Positions 1 to 9,785 are shown, numbered from the stretch's first letter. The stretch: 64,000 nt of DNA from JAVVHH01 sp965276815 (GCA_965276815.1 CBDIBE010000012.1:186001-250000); one strand, 5' to 3'. Numbers and translations: made by a program. Notes: a model not told the origin generated them from the letters alone.

Positions 1-669
1 GCGCACCACCCCGCCGAGTGCTGCGCGCATGCCCTCAAACACGTGCGACGACGGCAGCGCGAGGGCGACCGGCTGCACTGCCGCCGGCAGCACCGAAACC
101 GGGTAGAACACCGCGGAAAACGGCGTGAGCCCGAACAGCACCGACCAGGCCAGCGCCTCGGCCCCCGCGCCATGCCGCAAGATCAGGCTGATCACGCCCA
201 GCGCCACCCACCAGCCCATGATCATCAGGTTGGCAAAGAACAGCACGATCACCGGCCCCAGCGCGAACAGGTTGAATTGGTAGAGCAAGTAGGCCAGCAG
301 GATCGCCGGCAGCACCCCGATCAACATGCGCGCGAACGAGATCGCCACCAGCGCCGCCAGCATCTCCCAGGGGCGGATCGGGCTGACGAAGAGATGGCCC
401 AGATTGCGCGACCACAGCTCCTCGAGGAAGCTGATAGCCACCCCCATCTGGCTGCGCAGCGCCACCTCCCACAGCAGCACGCCGCCCAGCAGCGCGCTCG
501 CCGCCATCGCCGCCCCGCCGCCCATGCGCGCCATCAGGAAGCTCGCCGTGAAGCCCCAGATGCACATCTGCAGCGCCGGCCAATACATCAGCTCAAGCAG
601 CCGCGGCCAGGACCGGCGGTAGAGCGCCAGATGCCGGTACATCAGCCCCCAAATACGGCGCAGCCTCAT
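1..669 (-). CDS. ABC-2 type exporter permease, partial
   Basis: Integral membrane half of an ABC-2 type exporter; the 223 codons visible are all open and the gene runs off the window's left edge. The product begins MRLRRIWGLMYRHLALYRR and then has several long hydrophobic segments, with the short cytoplasmic stretch around SPIRPWEML typical of ABC-2 permeases. The ATG (669-667) overlaps the stop of the upstream ATPase as ATGA, so the two are translationally coupled and should form one transporter. The substrate cannot be told from sequence. Family assignment is fairly sure; the missing C-terminus prevents a subfamily call. Confidence 0.8.
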   Translation of the reverse strand, partial: MRLRRIWGLMYRHLALYRRSWPRLLELMYWPALQMCIWGFTASFLMARMGGGAAMAASALLGGVLLWEVALRSQMGVAISFLEELWSRNLGHLFVSPIRPWEMLAALVAISFARMLIGVLPAILLAYLLYQFNLFALGPVIVLFFANLMIMGWWVALGVISLILRHGAGAEALAWSVLFGLTPFSAVFYPVSVLPAAVQPVALALPSSHVFEGMRAALGGVVR

Positions 670-1400
670 TCGGCGGCTTTCCGGTTGCGCGCGATGTCGA
701 GGAACACTTCTTCCAGGTCGTCCCGCCCGTAGCGCCCCAGCAGCTCCGTGGGCGACCCCTGGTCGACGATCCGCCCGGTCTTCAGCATGAGCACCGTATC
801 GCAGAGCCGCTCGACCTCGCCCATGTTGTGCGACGCCAGCAGGATGGTGCAGCCGCTCTCTGCCCGGTATCGCTCGAGCCAGCTGCGCACCATGTCGCCC
901 GTGTCCGGGTCGAGGCTCGCGGTTGGCTCGTCGAGCAGCAGGATATCGGGCCGGTTGATCAGCGCCTTGGCCAGCGCCACCCGCGTCTTTTGCCCCGCCG
1001 AGAGCTGGCCCGCCGGCCGGGCCAGCAACTCGCTCAGCTCGAGCTGCTTGGCCAGCTCCAAGATCCGCGCCTCCAGCCCGCGCACGCCATAGAGATAGCC
1101 ATACACCCGGAGGTTCTCGGCGACGCTCAGGCGCGAGGGCAGCGCCACGTAAGGCGAGGAAAAGTTCATCCGCGCCAGCGCCGCGAACCGGTCGCGCGCC
1201 ATGTCGTGCCCTAGCACCCGGATCGACCCGGCCGTCGGGATCAGCAGCCCGAGCAGCATCGCGATCGTCGTGGTCTTGCCGGCCCCGTTGCCGCCAAGCA
1301 GCCCGATTGTCCGGGCCGGCGCCACCGCGAAGCTGATATCGTCGACGGCCAGGACCTCGCCGTAGCGCTTGGTCAGGTGCTCGACCCGGATCGCGTCCAC
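666..1400 (-). CDS. ABC exporter ATP-binding protein
   Basis: Nucleotide-binding subunit of an ABC-2 type exporter, 244 residues. Visible motifs: Walker A GGNGAGKTT near residue 39, signature LSAGQ, Walker B ILLLDEPTA and a switch histidine in LLASHN. I place the start at the GTG at 1400 (product begins VDAIRVEHLTKRYG), 2 bp after the stop of the upstream flavoprotein gene; the reading frame stays open further upstream but there overlaps the flavoprotein on the same strand. It is followed with a 4-bp overlap by the permease. DrrA/NodI-like exporters are the nearest class; the cargo is unknown. Confidence 0.85.
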   Translation of the reverse strand: MDAIRVEHLTKRYGEVLAVDDISFAVAPARTIGLLGGNGAGKTTTIAMLLGLLIPTAGSIRVLGHDMARDRFAALARMNFSSPYVALPSRLSVAENLRVYGYLYGVRGLEARILELAKQLELSELLARPAGQLSAGQKTRVALAKALINRPDILLLDEPTASLDPDTGDMVRSWLERYRAESGCTILLASHNMGEVERLCDTVLMLKTGRIVDQGSPTELLGRYGRDDLEEVFLDIARNRKAAE

Positions 1401-1402
1401 GG

Positions 1403-2419
1403 TCAGGACGCGGGCACGCCCTTCGTCGTGGAATACTCGAAGTGCAGCGCGGTGTCGGGATAGACGATCGGGTGGATCGCATGCGCCGCGACCGCGCCCT
1501 CGCTGAAGCCCTGCAGGATCAGCTTGAGCTTGCCGGGATAGTTCACGACGTCGCCGATGGCGAACACGCCGGGCACCGAGGTCTGGCACGTCGCCGGGTC
1601 TACGGTGACGTGGTTGTGCGCGAGGTCGAGCCCCCAGCCGGCGATCGGGCCGAGATCCATCGACAGCCCGAAGAAGGCAAGCAGCCGATCGGCTTGCAGC
1701 ACCCGCGTCTGCCCCGCCAGGTCGGCCACGACCACACCCTGCAGGCAACCATTCTCACCCAGGAGGCCGTGGAGTTGGTAGGGGACGACCAGTTCGCACA
1801 CGCCCTCGTCGGCGGCGGCTTCGAGCTTCGCGGCGGTCTCCGGTGCGGCGCGGAACTTGGCCCGCCGGTGCACGACGAACACCTTTTCGGCAACGTGCGG
1901 CAGGGAGAGCGCCCAGTCGACCGCCGAATCGCCGCCGCCCGCGATCACCACCCGCCGGCCACGGAAATCGTCGCGCCGCCGGACCAAGTACTGCACCGCA
2001 CCCGTGGCCTCGAACGCCTCGATGCCGGGCAGCGGCGGCCGGTTCGGGCCGAAGGCGCCGGCGCCGGCGGCGACCAGCACCGCCTTGCACCTGACCTCAT
2101 CGCCCTTGTCGGTTCCCACCACGAAGTGCCCGACCTCCCCGGAGAGCCGCTCGACCCGGCGGCGCAACAGCCGCGGCACGTGGAACGGGGAAATCTGCCG
2201 CTCCAGATTGCTGATCAGATGACCCGCGGCGATCGCAGGATGCGCCGGGATGTCGTAGATCGGCTTCTCCGGATACAGCGCCGTGCACTGGCCGCCGATC
2301 TCGTCGAGCGCGTCGATCAGAGCGCATTGCAGCTTGAGCATGCCGCACTCGAAGGCGGCGAACAGCCCCACCGGGCCTGCCCCGATGATCGCGACGTCGG
2401 TCGTCAACTGGTCCGGCAT
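1403..2419 (-). CDS. Ferredoxin/flavodoxin-NADP reductase, thioredoxin-reductase-like type
   Basis: Flavoprotein expected to shuttle electrons between NADPH and ferredoxin or flavodoxin in the cytoplasm. The 338-residue length matches the YumC-type reductases. FAD-binding GAGPVG lies at residues 13-18 and the NADP-binding GGGDSA at 161-166. There is no CxxC pair between them, which separates it from true thioredoxin reductase. Two in-frame ATGs occur (2425 and 2419); the second is chosen because AGGA sits about 8 bp upstream of it and the product then begins MPDQLTTDVAIIGAGP. It leads a minus-strand run with the ABC exporter genes and is divergent from tsaE. Confidence 0.85.
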   Translation of the reverse strand: MPDQLTTDVAIIGAGPVGLFAAFECGMLKLQCALIDALDEIGGQCTALYPEKPIYDIPAHPAIAAGHLISNLERQISPFHVPRLLRRRVERLSGEVGHFVVGTDKGDEVRCKAVLVAAGAGAFGPNRPPLPGIEAFEATGAVQYLVRRRDDFRGRRVVIAGGGDSAVDWALSLPHVAEKVFVVHRRAKFRAAPETAAKLEAAADEGVCELVVPYQLHGLLGENGCLQGVVVADLAGQTRVLQADRLLAFFGLSMDLGPIAGWGLDLAHNHVTVDPATCQTSVPGVFAIGDVVNYPGKLKLILQGFSEGAVAAHAIHPIVYPDTALHFEYSTTKGVPAS

Positions 2420-2472
2420 GGGCATCTTCCTACAGGCGTTTCGTGACCCGGTGAACCCGCTATACGTGCTGC

Positions 2473-2922
2473 GTGGCACAACGAACGCTACCCCTGCCCA
2501 GCCCTGCGGCGACCGAGGCGCTGGGAACCAAGATCGCCGCGGCGCTGCGCCCAGGCGATGCGGTGCTGCTGTCTGGGCCGTTGGGCGCGGGCAAGAGCGC
2601 GCTGGCCCGGGCCTTGCTGCGGGCGCTGCTGGGCGATCCCGCCTTGCACGTGCCGAGCCCAACCTTCACCCTGGTGCAGAGCTACGACTCGCCGATCGGG
2701 CCGGTTGCGCATTTCGACCTTTGGCGACTCGACGATGCCGGTGCAGTTCTCGAGCTCGGCTGGGAAGAGGCGCTGCAGGGAATCGTGCTGGTGGAGTGGC
2801 CGGATCGCCTGGGCGCGCTGCGTCCGCCGGACGCGCTGTCGGTGACGCTGGCGCATGCCGGCGAGGAGGCGCGGACCGCGACCCTGGAGGGCTGGGCCGA
2901 CCGGCCAAGCTTTGCACCATGA
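2473..2922 (+). CDS. tsaE: tRNA threonylcarbamoyladenosine biosynthesis ATPase TsaE
   Basis: ATPase partner of TsaB/TsaD in making the t6A modification at position 37 of ANN-decoding tRNAs. 149 residues, the usual length. Walker A GPLGAGKS lies at residues 35-42, followed by the family block SPTFTLVQSY and the acidic HFDLWRLDD segment. GTG start; no strong ribosome-binding site is visible. The stop overlaps the addB ATG (ATGA). In many alphaproteobacteria genes for a sugar kinase and a nucleotidyltransferase lie between tsaE and addB; here tsaE joins addB directly. Confidence 0.93.
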   Translation: MAQRTLPLPSPAATEALGTKIAAALRPGDAVLLSGPLGAGKSALARALLRALLGDPALHVPSPTFTLVQSYDSPIGPVAHFDLWRLDDAGAVLELGWEEALQGIVLVEWPDRLGALRPPDALSVTLAHAGEEARTATLEGWADRPSFAP

Positions 2923-5900
2923 ACCTCTATAACATTCCGCCCGGCGCGCCGTTCCTGGACCGTCTGGCGAGCTGGTGGCTGGCGCGGGCCGGCGGCGATC
3001 CGCTCGCGGCGGCCAATGGACTGATCCTGCTGCCGACGCGACGCGCCGCGCGGGCGTTGACCGAGGCCTTCCTGCGGGCGGCAGAAGGGCGGGCGCTGCT
3101 GCTGCCGCGGATCGTCGCACTCGGCGGCCTCGACGAAGCGCCGCTCGCCTTGGCCGGCGCCCTCGACCTGCCGCCCGCGGTCGACGCGATGCAGCGCCTC
3201 GCGGTGCTGGCCCGCATGGTGATGGCGCTGGACGGCGATTACGGCGCGCCAGCCACCGCGGACGGCGCTTGGCGGCTAGCGCAGGAATTGGCCGACCTGC
3301 TGGACGAGGCGCACCGGGCCGACGTCAATCTGGCCGAGAAGCTGCCGCAAGCCGCCGACGCCGGCTACGCCGAACATTGGGCGCGGACGATCGAGTTCCT
3401 GCAGATCGTCACCCGTGCTTGGCCGGACTGGCTGCAAGAGACTGGGCTGACGGACGCGGCCGCGCGGGCGATGAAGCTCCTCCAGGTGCAAGCGACGGCC
3501 TGGGAGACCGAGCCGCCGGCCTTCCCGGTCGTCGTGGCCGGCACCACTGGCGGCGTGCCCGCCGTGGCCGGCCTGATCCGCGCCGTCGCCCGGCTGCCGT
3601 CGGGCTCGGTGATCCTGCCCGGCCTCGATCTCGAGATGGCGGACGAGGTCTGGGCCCAGCTCGAAGACAGCCACCCGCAAGCCGGCATGCGCACCCTGCT
3701 GACGCGGATGGGCGCGGCCCGAGGCGACGTACAATCATTGGAGATGGCATTGGAGATGGCCCCCGCGATCAGGCCCAACCCCCTCCAACTCCAACTCCCT
3801 CTCACTCCGGGAGAGGGTAGGGATGAAGGCGCGGCACGTGGAAAAACCCTCACGCAGCCCTCTCCCGGGAGAGGGCTATTGTCGAGCCCGCGCGCCGCGA
3901 CGCTCTGGCGCGCGCTCCTGCCTGCGCCCGCGCTTTCCCATTGGCGCCTGCCATTCAAGCCAGATACGACCGGTCTCTACCGCCTCGAACCCGCCGACCA
4001 GCAGGAGGAGGCGGTCGCCATCGCGCTTGCCCTGCGCGCTGCGCTCGAGCGCCCGCATGCGCGCGCCGCGCTGGTCACGCCGGACCGCGAGCTTGCCTTG
4101 CGGGTCGCCGCCGAGCTGGGGCGCTACGGCGTCGTCGTGGACGACTCCGCCGGCGAAAAGCTGGCTGACACGCCGCAAGCCGCTTTCCTGCGCCTGCTCG
4201 CCCGCGCGGTGGCCGACCGCCTCGCGCCGGTGGTGCTGCTTTCCGTCCTCAAGCACCCGCTCGCCGCGTTTGGCCTCGCGCCCGCCGCCTGCCGCCGGGC
4301 CGCCCGCGCCCTGGAGCGACGCTGCCTGCGCGGCCCGGCGCCGCCGCCCGACATCGCCGGGCTCCGCGCTGCGGTCGCAAAAGCCTTGCCGGATCCGGAA
4401 ATCACCGGCCTGCTGGACCGAATCGAGACCTGGCTAGCACCCCTGCTCGCCATCGCCGGCGACGTCACCCCCGCGACCGCGCTGCAAGCCCTGATCGAGG
4501 CCGCCGAGGCCGCCGCCAGCACCGACCAGGAGCCAGGCGCCGCACGCCTCTGGGCGGGTGAGGAAGGCGAGGCCCTCGCGACCCACTTCACCGCGCTGGC
4601 CGCCGCCTTGCCGATGCTGCCCGCCCAGCCGGTCGCCACGCTCCCCGGCCTGCTCGATGCCTCGATGGCGGGCGCCGTCGTGCGCAGCCGGCGCGCGTTG
4701 CGCGGACGCGGCGGCGCCGAGCATCCGCGGGTGGCGATCCTCGGCCTGCTCGAAGCCCGGCTGCAGACCTTCGACCTCATCGTGCTGGGCAGCCTGGCCG
4801 AAGGCGTCTGGCCGCCCGCGACCGATCCGGGCCCGTGGATGAGCCGCCCCATGCGCACGGCCGCCGGGCTGACCTCGCCGGAAGAGCGCGTCGGCCAGAT
4901 GGCGCATGATTTCGCCATGGCCGCTTGCGCCGCCGAGACCGCCATCCTGTCTTGCCCGCGCCGGCGGGATGGCGCGCCTGCCGTGCCCGCCCGCTGGCTG
5001 GTGCGGCTCGAGGCGTTTCTCGCGGGACACCAGACCCGGCTGGCCCAGCATCCGGCGGCGCTCTGGGCGCGCATGCTGGACCAGCCCTATGGCGGCCCCA
5101 CCCCGGTCCAACCGCCGCGCCCGCGGCCGCCCGTCGCCGCCCGGCCGCGCAAGCTCAGCGTGACGGAAATCGAAACCTGGTTGCGCGACCCCTACGCGAT
5201 CTACGCCAAGCACGTGCTCCGCCTGCGCGCGCTCGACCCGCTCGAACAGACTGCGGACGCCGCCGATTACGGCGACATCGTGCACAAGGCGATCGCCGCC
5301 TTCATCGCCAACCTACCACCATCTTACCCGCCTGACGCCGCCGCCAGGTTGCGTGCGGAAATGAACCGCGTGCTGGACGAGCAAGGCCTGCGTCCCGCGC
5401 TGGCGGCCTGGTGGCGCCCGCGCCTCGGCCGCATCGCCGAGTGGGTGGCCGAGACCGAGCAACATCGGCGTGCCCAGAATGCCGGCACGCTGGTGCGGGT
5501 GGAAGCGGACGCGGAGTGGCCGATCCCCGGTCAAAGCTTCATCCTTAGGGGCCGCGCCGACCGGATCGAGCGTCGCGACGACGGCAGGCTGACCTTGCTG
5601 GACTACAAGACCGGCACCGTGCCGAAAGCCGCCGACGTCGAGATGGGCTACGCGCCGCAACTGCCGCTTGAGGCGGCGATGGCCGCAGATGGCGCATTCG
5701 GGGCGGAACTGGCTGCGCCGGCGGCGGAACTCGCCTATTGGCACCTGACCGGCGGGTTCGTGCCGGGCGAGATTTGTGAGCTGTTCAAGAAAGATCGGGG
5801 CGGCATCGCTGACAGGGTCGCCGCCGCCGCGCAAAACCTCGCCGGCCTGGTGACCTCCTTCGACAACCCGGCGCAACCCTACCTCTCCCGGCCCAATCCG

Positions 5901-5978
5901 GCCGCCGCGCCGCGCTTCTCCGACTACCGTCAGCTCGCCCGCGTCGCCGAGTGGGCGCTGCTGGAGGACGAGTCCTGA
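2919..5978 (+). CDS. addB: Double-strand break repair protein AddB
   Basis: Non-motor helicase/nuclease subunit of the alphaproteobacterial AddAB enzyme that resects double-strand breaks for RecA. About 1019 residues, the normal size. The inactive helicase core begins with LILLPTRRAARALTEAF; the C-terminal PD-(D/E)XK nuclease carries LLDYKTGT near residue 894. The ATG overlaps the tsaE stop and the gene end overlaps the addA start. Oddity: residues around 285-320 (LQLQLPLTPGEGRDEG...TQPSPGRG) are low-complexity and come from a palindromic repeat inserted in frame (3797-3875). Although the reading frame extends upstream to 2283, that stretch overlaps tsaE and is not coding. Confidence 0.92.
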   Translation: MNLYNIPPGAPFLDRLASWWLARAGGDPLAAANGLILLPTRRAARALTEAFLRAAEGRALLLPRIVALGGLDEAPLALAGALDLPPAVDAMQRLAVLARMVMALDGDYGAPATADGAWRLAQELADLLDEAHRADVNLAEKLPQAADAGYAEHWARTIEFLQIVTRAWPDWLQETGLTDAAARAMKLLQVQATAWETEPPAFPVVVAGTTGGVPAVAGLIRAVARLPSGSVILPGLDLEMADEVWAQLEDSHPQAGMRTLLTRMGAARGDVQSLEMALEMAPAIRPNPLQLQLPLTPGEGRDEGAARGKTLTQPSPGRGLLSSPRAATLWRALLPAPALSHWRLPFKPDTTGLYRLEPADQQEEAVAIALALRAALERPHARAALVTPDRELALRVAAELGRYGVVVDDSAGEKLADTPQAAFLRLLARAVADRLAPVVLLSVLKHPLAAFGLAPAACRRAARALERRCLRGPAPPPDIAGLRAAVAKALPDPEITGLLDRIETWLAPLLAIAGDVTPATALQALIEAAEAAASTDQEPGAARLWAGEEGEALATHFTALAAALPMLPAQPVATLPGLLDASMAGAVVRSRRALRGRGGAEHPRVAILGLLEARLQTFDLIVLGSLAEGVWPPATDPGPWMSRPMRTAAGLTSPEERVGQMAHDFAMAACAAETAILSCPRRRDGAPAVPARWLVRLEAFLAGHQTRLAQHPAALWARMLDQPYGGPTPVQPPRPRPPVAARPRKLSVTEIETWLRDPYAIYAKHVLRLRALDPLEQTADAADYGDIVHKAIAAFIANLPPSYPPDAAARLRAEMNRVLDEQGLRPALAAWWRPRLGRIAEWVAETEQHRRAQNAGTLVRVEADAEWPIPGQSFILRGRADRIERRDDGRLTLLDYKTGTVPKAADVEMGYAPQLPLEAAMAADGAFGAELAAPAAELAYWHLTGGFVPGEICELFKKDRGGIADRVAAAAQNLAGLVTSFDNPAQPYLSRPNPAAAPRFSDYRQLARVAEWALLEDES
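3797..3875. repeat. Palindromic repeat module inserted in frame in addB
   Basis: Two copies of a CCCTCTCnnnGGGAGAGGG-type palindrome, 3797-3817 (imperfect, 21 bp) and 3858-3875 (perfect, 18 bp), flank about 40 bp. The DNA differs from its surroundings in base pattern and encodes a proline/glycine-rich linker. Elements of this look are usually intergenic in proteobacteria; here the insert keeps the addB frame open. Confidence 0.7.
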
Positions 5979-8900
5979 CGACCAACCGCCAGCGCGCGAT
6001 CAACGAGCAGCTCGACGCCTCCAACCCCAACATCTCCGCCTTCGTGGAGGCATCGGCCGGGTCGGGCAAGACCAAGCTGCTGACCGACCGGATCCTGCGG
6101 CTGATGCTGGCTGGCGCCGATCCGGGCCGCATCCAGTGCCTCACTTTTACCAAGGCGGCCGCGGCCGAGATGGCGCTGCGGCTGCAGAATCGCCTCGGCA
6201 CATGGGCCACGGTGGACAATCAGACGCTCGACAAGGAGTTGGGTGATTTGCTGGTTCCCGCGCAGCAGCAGGTGCGCGAAACGGCCCGGCAGCTCTTCGC
6301 CCGCGTCCTGGACCTGCCCGGCGGCATGCGAATCGGCACGATCCACGCGTTTTGCCAGTCGCTGCTGCGCCGCTTCCCGCTCGAAGCCGCCGTCACGCCG
6401 CACTTCCAGCTCGTCGAGGACGCGGACGCCCGCATGACGATGGAGGGCGCGCGCGAAGGCGTGCTGGCCGGCGCGCCCGACACGGCGTTGCGCGAATTGG
6501 CGGGTCTCGCCACCGCCGCCCAGCTCGGCGACCTGGTCCAGACGCTCGATCAGCAGCGGGACCGGCTCGCCAAGCTGATGACCATGACCGAGGACGGGCT
6601 GGCCGAGGCGGTGCGGCGCACCGCCGGAGCGCCGCCGGGGACGGAAGCCGAGTTGCTCGCCGCCGCCGTGAACTGGCAGGGTGAGCGAGAGGTCCGCCAG
6701 GTGCTGGAGGTCGCGCTCGCGCGAGCCTCTCCCGGCGTCAAGCGGACCGCGGCGGAGTTGCTGGACTGGCTGGCCCAGCCGGACGGCGCGCGCGTCAGAA
6801 GTTGGGCGGATTGGACCTGCCTGCTGCTCAACAAGGACGGCACTCCAAGCCCGCTCAAAGACTTCGCCAACGACAAGCTCGCCGCGCTGCACCCCGAAAT
6901 CCGCGACGTCATCCAGGCGGAGCAGACCCGGGTCATCGCACTGCAGGAGCGCCGCCGCACGCTGCAGATGGCCGAAGCGACCACCGGCCTCCTCCTCCTG
7001 GCGCTCCCGGTGCTGCGCGCCTACGCCGCCCGCAAGGCCGAGGCCGGGCTGCTCGACTACACCGACCTGATCGGCCTCACTGCCGGCCTGCTGCGCGATC
7101 CTGGCGCCGCCTGGGTGCTCTACAAGCTCGATGGCGGGATCGACCATATCCTGCTCGACGAGGTGCAGGACACCGCGCCGGAGCAATGGCGGATCGCGCA
7201 CCGGCTCACCGAAGAGTTCTTCGCCGGGCTGGGTGCCAGGGTCGAGGATGGCGCGCCCCACCGCTCTTTCTTCGCCGTGGGTGACCCCAAGCAAAGCATC
7301 TACTCCTTCCAGGGCGCTGACCCCGACGAGTTCAAGCGCTCGCGCGCGCAAATGGCCGCCCGGGTGGGCAACTCCGGCAAGGAATGGCGCGAGGTGACGC
7401 TGGACGTGTCGTTCCGTTCGACCCAGCCGGTGCTGGCGCTGGTCGATGCCGTGTTCGCCGACGACCAAGCGAAGAACGGCGTGGCCGACGAACATAAACT
7501 GCAGCATTTCGCCGACCGGGTGGGCGATGCCGGCCGGGTCGAGCTGTGGCCGCTGGTGCCGGTGCCGGAAACGCCGGACATCGAGCCGTGGACGGTGCCG
7601 GCGCAGAACCGCACGCTGCGCTCGGCGCGGCAGCGCGTGGCAGATGGCGTCGCGTCCTGGATTGCGGCCGAGATCGCGCGCGGCCCGGTGATGTCCAGCA
7701 AAAGCCGGCCGCTCGAGGCCGGCGACGTCATGGTGCTGGTCCGCAGGCGGGACGAGTTCGCGACCAGCCTGGTCCGCGCGCTGAAGGCGAAAGGCGTGCC
7801 GGTGGCCGGGCTGGACCGGCTCGAGCTGATCGAGCAGGCCGCGGTTCAGGATTTGCTGGCCGCCTGCGACGCCGTGCTGCTGCCGGAGGACGATTTGGCG
7901 GTGGCCTGCGTGCTGACCAGCCCGCTCGGCGGCCTCTCCGACGACAGCTTGATGGAGCTGGCGCTGGGCCGCCGCGGCCGCCTGTGGAATGCGCTGCGAG
8001 ACCGCGCCGCCGAGCGGCCGGACTGGACGGCGGCGTGGCGGTTTCTGTCCGCGCTGCAGGCCCGCGCCGACCATGTGACCCCGCATGCCTTGCTGGCCGA
8101 AGCGCTGGGTCCGCTGGGTGGCCGGCCGCGCCTGCTGGCCCGCCTCGGGCCAGAGGCGGCCGAGCCGCTGGACGAGCTGCTCAACGCCGCGCTGGCCTAT
8201 ACCGCGCTGCACGCGCCGTCCCTGCAGGGCTTTGTGCATTGGCTCAGACGCTCCGGCGCGACCGTCAAGCGCGAGGCGGGCGGTGCGGGCGGCACGGTCC
8301 GGGTCATGACCGTGCACGGCGCGAAAGGACTGCAGGCGCCGCTGGTGCTGCTGCCCGACACGACCGGGCTGCCGCCCGAGGACGAGAAGCTCGCCTGGTC
8401 CACTGACCCGGCGACCCACGCGCCGCTGCCGCTCTGGGCGCCGCGCAAGGAGTTCCGTTGCGCCGCCGTGGACCGGGCGCGGCAGGAGGAGCGGGCGCGC
8501 CAGGTCCGCGAATACAACCGGCTGCTCTACGTGGCGCTGACCCGGGCGGAGGACCGGCTGGTGATTTGCGGCTGGGACATGAAGCGGGGCGTGCCGGACA
8601 CGAGCTGGTATCGGATGGTCGAGCGTGGCTTCGCCGCCCTCGGCGCCACGCCGGAGCCGTTCACCCTCGGCTGGGGCGAGACGATGCTGGCCTACGCGAC
8701 GCCGCAGACCCGGCCGTTGCCGGACAGCAAGCCAGCGACTGGAGATGCGTCGGCCGAGCTGCCCGCATGGGCCGGCCGCCCCGGCGACTGGCGCCCCGCC
8801 CCGCCGCCGCCCGAACCCGCGACCCCCATCCCGCTCGCCCCGAGCCGCCCCACGGATGCGCATTTCGGCCCCGTGCCCCGTGCCGCCTCGCCGCTCCGCG

Positions 8901-9406
8901 CCGAGACCGGCCGCCGCTTCCTGCGCGGCAGCTTGGTCCACGAATTGCTGCAGCACCTGCCGGCTCTGGGTCCCGAGCGCTGGGACCGGGCCGCCCGCGC
9001 CCACCTCGCCCGGCACGGACTCGACCCGGCGGAGGTCGAAACCCTCGCCGAGCAAGCCCTCGCCGTCCTGCGGCATCCCGAGCTGGCCCCGCTGTTCGGT
9101 CCGGCTGGCCGGGCGGAGCAGCCGATGACCGGACTGATCCGCGGCGTCGTGGTGAGCGGGACAGTGGACCGGATGGCCGTCTTGCCGGGCGAGGTGCTGC
9201 TCGCCGACTACAAGACCGGCCGCGACGCCCCCGAAGACGTGACCCGGACGCCGGTGATGTATCTGCGCCAGCTCGCCGCCTACCGGGCGGTGGTGCAATC
9301 GATCTATCCGGACCGGACGGTGCGCTGCGCCTTGGTTTGGACAAGCGGGCCGGCCGTCGTTTCGCTTCCCTCGGCCCTGCTGGACGCGCATGCACCGGGT
9401 GCTTGA
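5951..9406 (+). CDS. addA: Double-strand break repair helicase AddA
   Basis: UvrD-type helicase plus nuclease subunit of AddAB. 1151 residues from the GTG at 5951, normal for the family. Walker A ASAGSGKT lies near residues 34-41, helicase motif II LLDEVQDT around 400, the GDPKQSIYSFQGAD block follows, VMTVHGAKGLQAP near 785, and the C-terminal nuclease motif LADYKTG near 1085. The start is uncertain: GTG 5951 overlaps addB by 28 bp, while a CTG at 5975 has GGAGGA 8 bp upstream. Tight coupling with addB fits a heterodimer made in equal amounts. Confidence 0.92.
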   Translation: MGAAGGRVLTTNRQRAINEQLDASNPNISAFVEASAGSGKTKLLTDRILRLMLAGADPGRIQCLTFTKAAAAEMALRLQNRLGTWATVDNQTLDKELGDLLVPAQQQVRETARQLFARVLDLPGGMRIGTIHAFCQSLLRRFPLEAAVTPHFQLVEDADARMTMEGAREGVLAGAPDTALRELAGLATAAQLGDLVQTLDQQRDRLAKLMTMTEDGLAEAVRRTAGAPPGTEAELLAAAVNWQGEREVRQVLEVALARASPGVKRTAAELLDWLAQPDGARVRSWADWTCLLLNKDGTPSPLKDFANDKLAALHPEIRDVIQAEQTRVIALQERRRTLQMAEATTGLLLLALPVLRAYAARKAEAGLLDYTDLIGLTAGLLRDPGAAWVLYKLDGGIDHILLDEVQDTAPEQWRIAHRLTEEFFAGLGARVEDGAPHRSFFAVGDPKQSIYSFQGADPDEFKRSRAQMAARVGNSGKEWREVTLDVSFRSTQPVLALVDAVFADDQAKNGVADEHKLQHFADRVGDAGRVELWPLVPVPETPDIEPWTVPAQNRTLRSARQRVADGVASWIAAEIARGPVMSSKSRPLEAGDVMVLVRRRDEFATSLVRALKAKGVPVAGLDRLELIEQAAVQDLLAACDAVLLPEDDLAVACVLTSPLGGLSDDSLMELALGRRGRLWNALRDRAAERPDWTAAWRFLSALQARADHVTPHALLAEALGPLGGRPRLLARLGPEAAEPLDELLNAALAYTALHAPSLQGFVHWLRRSGATVKREAGGAGGTVRVMTVHGAKGLQAPLVLLPDTTGLPPEDEKLAWSTDPATHAPLPLWAPRKEFRCAAVDRARQEERARQVREYNRLLYVALTRAEDRLVICGWDMKRGVPDTSWYRMVERGFAALGATPEPFTLGWGETMLAYATPQTRPLPDSKPATGDASAELPAWAGRPGDWRPAPPPPEPATPIPLAPSRPTDAHFGPVPRAASPLRAETGRRFLRGSLVHELLQHLPALGPERWDRAARAHLARHGLDPAEVETLAEQALAVLRHPELAPLFGPAGRAEQPMTGLIRGVVVSGTVDRMAVLPGEVLLADYKTGRDAPEDVTRTPVMYLRQLAAYRAVVQSIYPDRTVRCALVWTSGPAVVSLPSALLDAHAPGA

Positions 9407-9458
9407 CCGGACTCGGGCGGTTTCCCAAGTCTTCCACCAGCCTTTTTAGGAGAGTGCC

Positions 9459-9785
9459 ATGGGTCAGAACACCGTCGCGGTCGACGACAACAGCTTCAAG
9501 ACGCAGGTGCTGGACAGCAAGGAGCCGGTCCTGGTGGATTTCTGGGCGGAATGGTGCGGCCCCTGCAAGATGATCGCCCCCGCGCTCGAGGAGATCGCCG
9601 AGGAGTACAAGGGCCGCGTCACCGTCGCCAAGGTGAACATCGACGACAACCCGATGTCCCCCAACACCTACGGCGTTCGCGGCATCCCGACGCTGATCCT
9701 GTTCAAAGACGGCAAGCCGGCGGCCACCAAGGTCGGCGCGGCCCCGAAGAGCGAGCTGAAGAAGTGGGTGGCGGGTAGCCTCTAA
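9459..9785 (+). CDS. trxA: Thioredoxin
   Basis: Cytoplasmic disulfide reductase of 108 residues with the active site WCGPC at residues 31-35 and the cis-proline loop RGIPTLILF. A clear ribosome-binding site (AGGAGAG) precedes the ATG. It follows addA by 52 bp in the same direction, the usual alphaproteobacterial order addB-addA-trxA. A 10-bp perfect hairpin lies 30 bp after the stop. Confidence 0.97.
   Translation: MGQNTVAVDDNSFKTQVLDSKEPVLVDFWAEWCGPCKMIAPALEEIAEEYKGRVTVAKVNIDDNPMSPNTYGVRGIPTLILFKDGKPAATKVGAAPKSELKKWVAGSL

Noticed and set aside
5930..9391. Very long open frame antisense to addA
   Set aside because: It mirrors addA exactly, is rich in Gln/Arg/Gly with no domain pattern, and is expected from third-position GC bias in high-GC genes.
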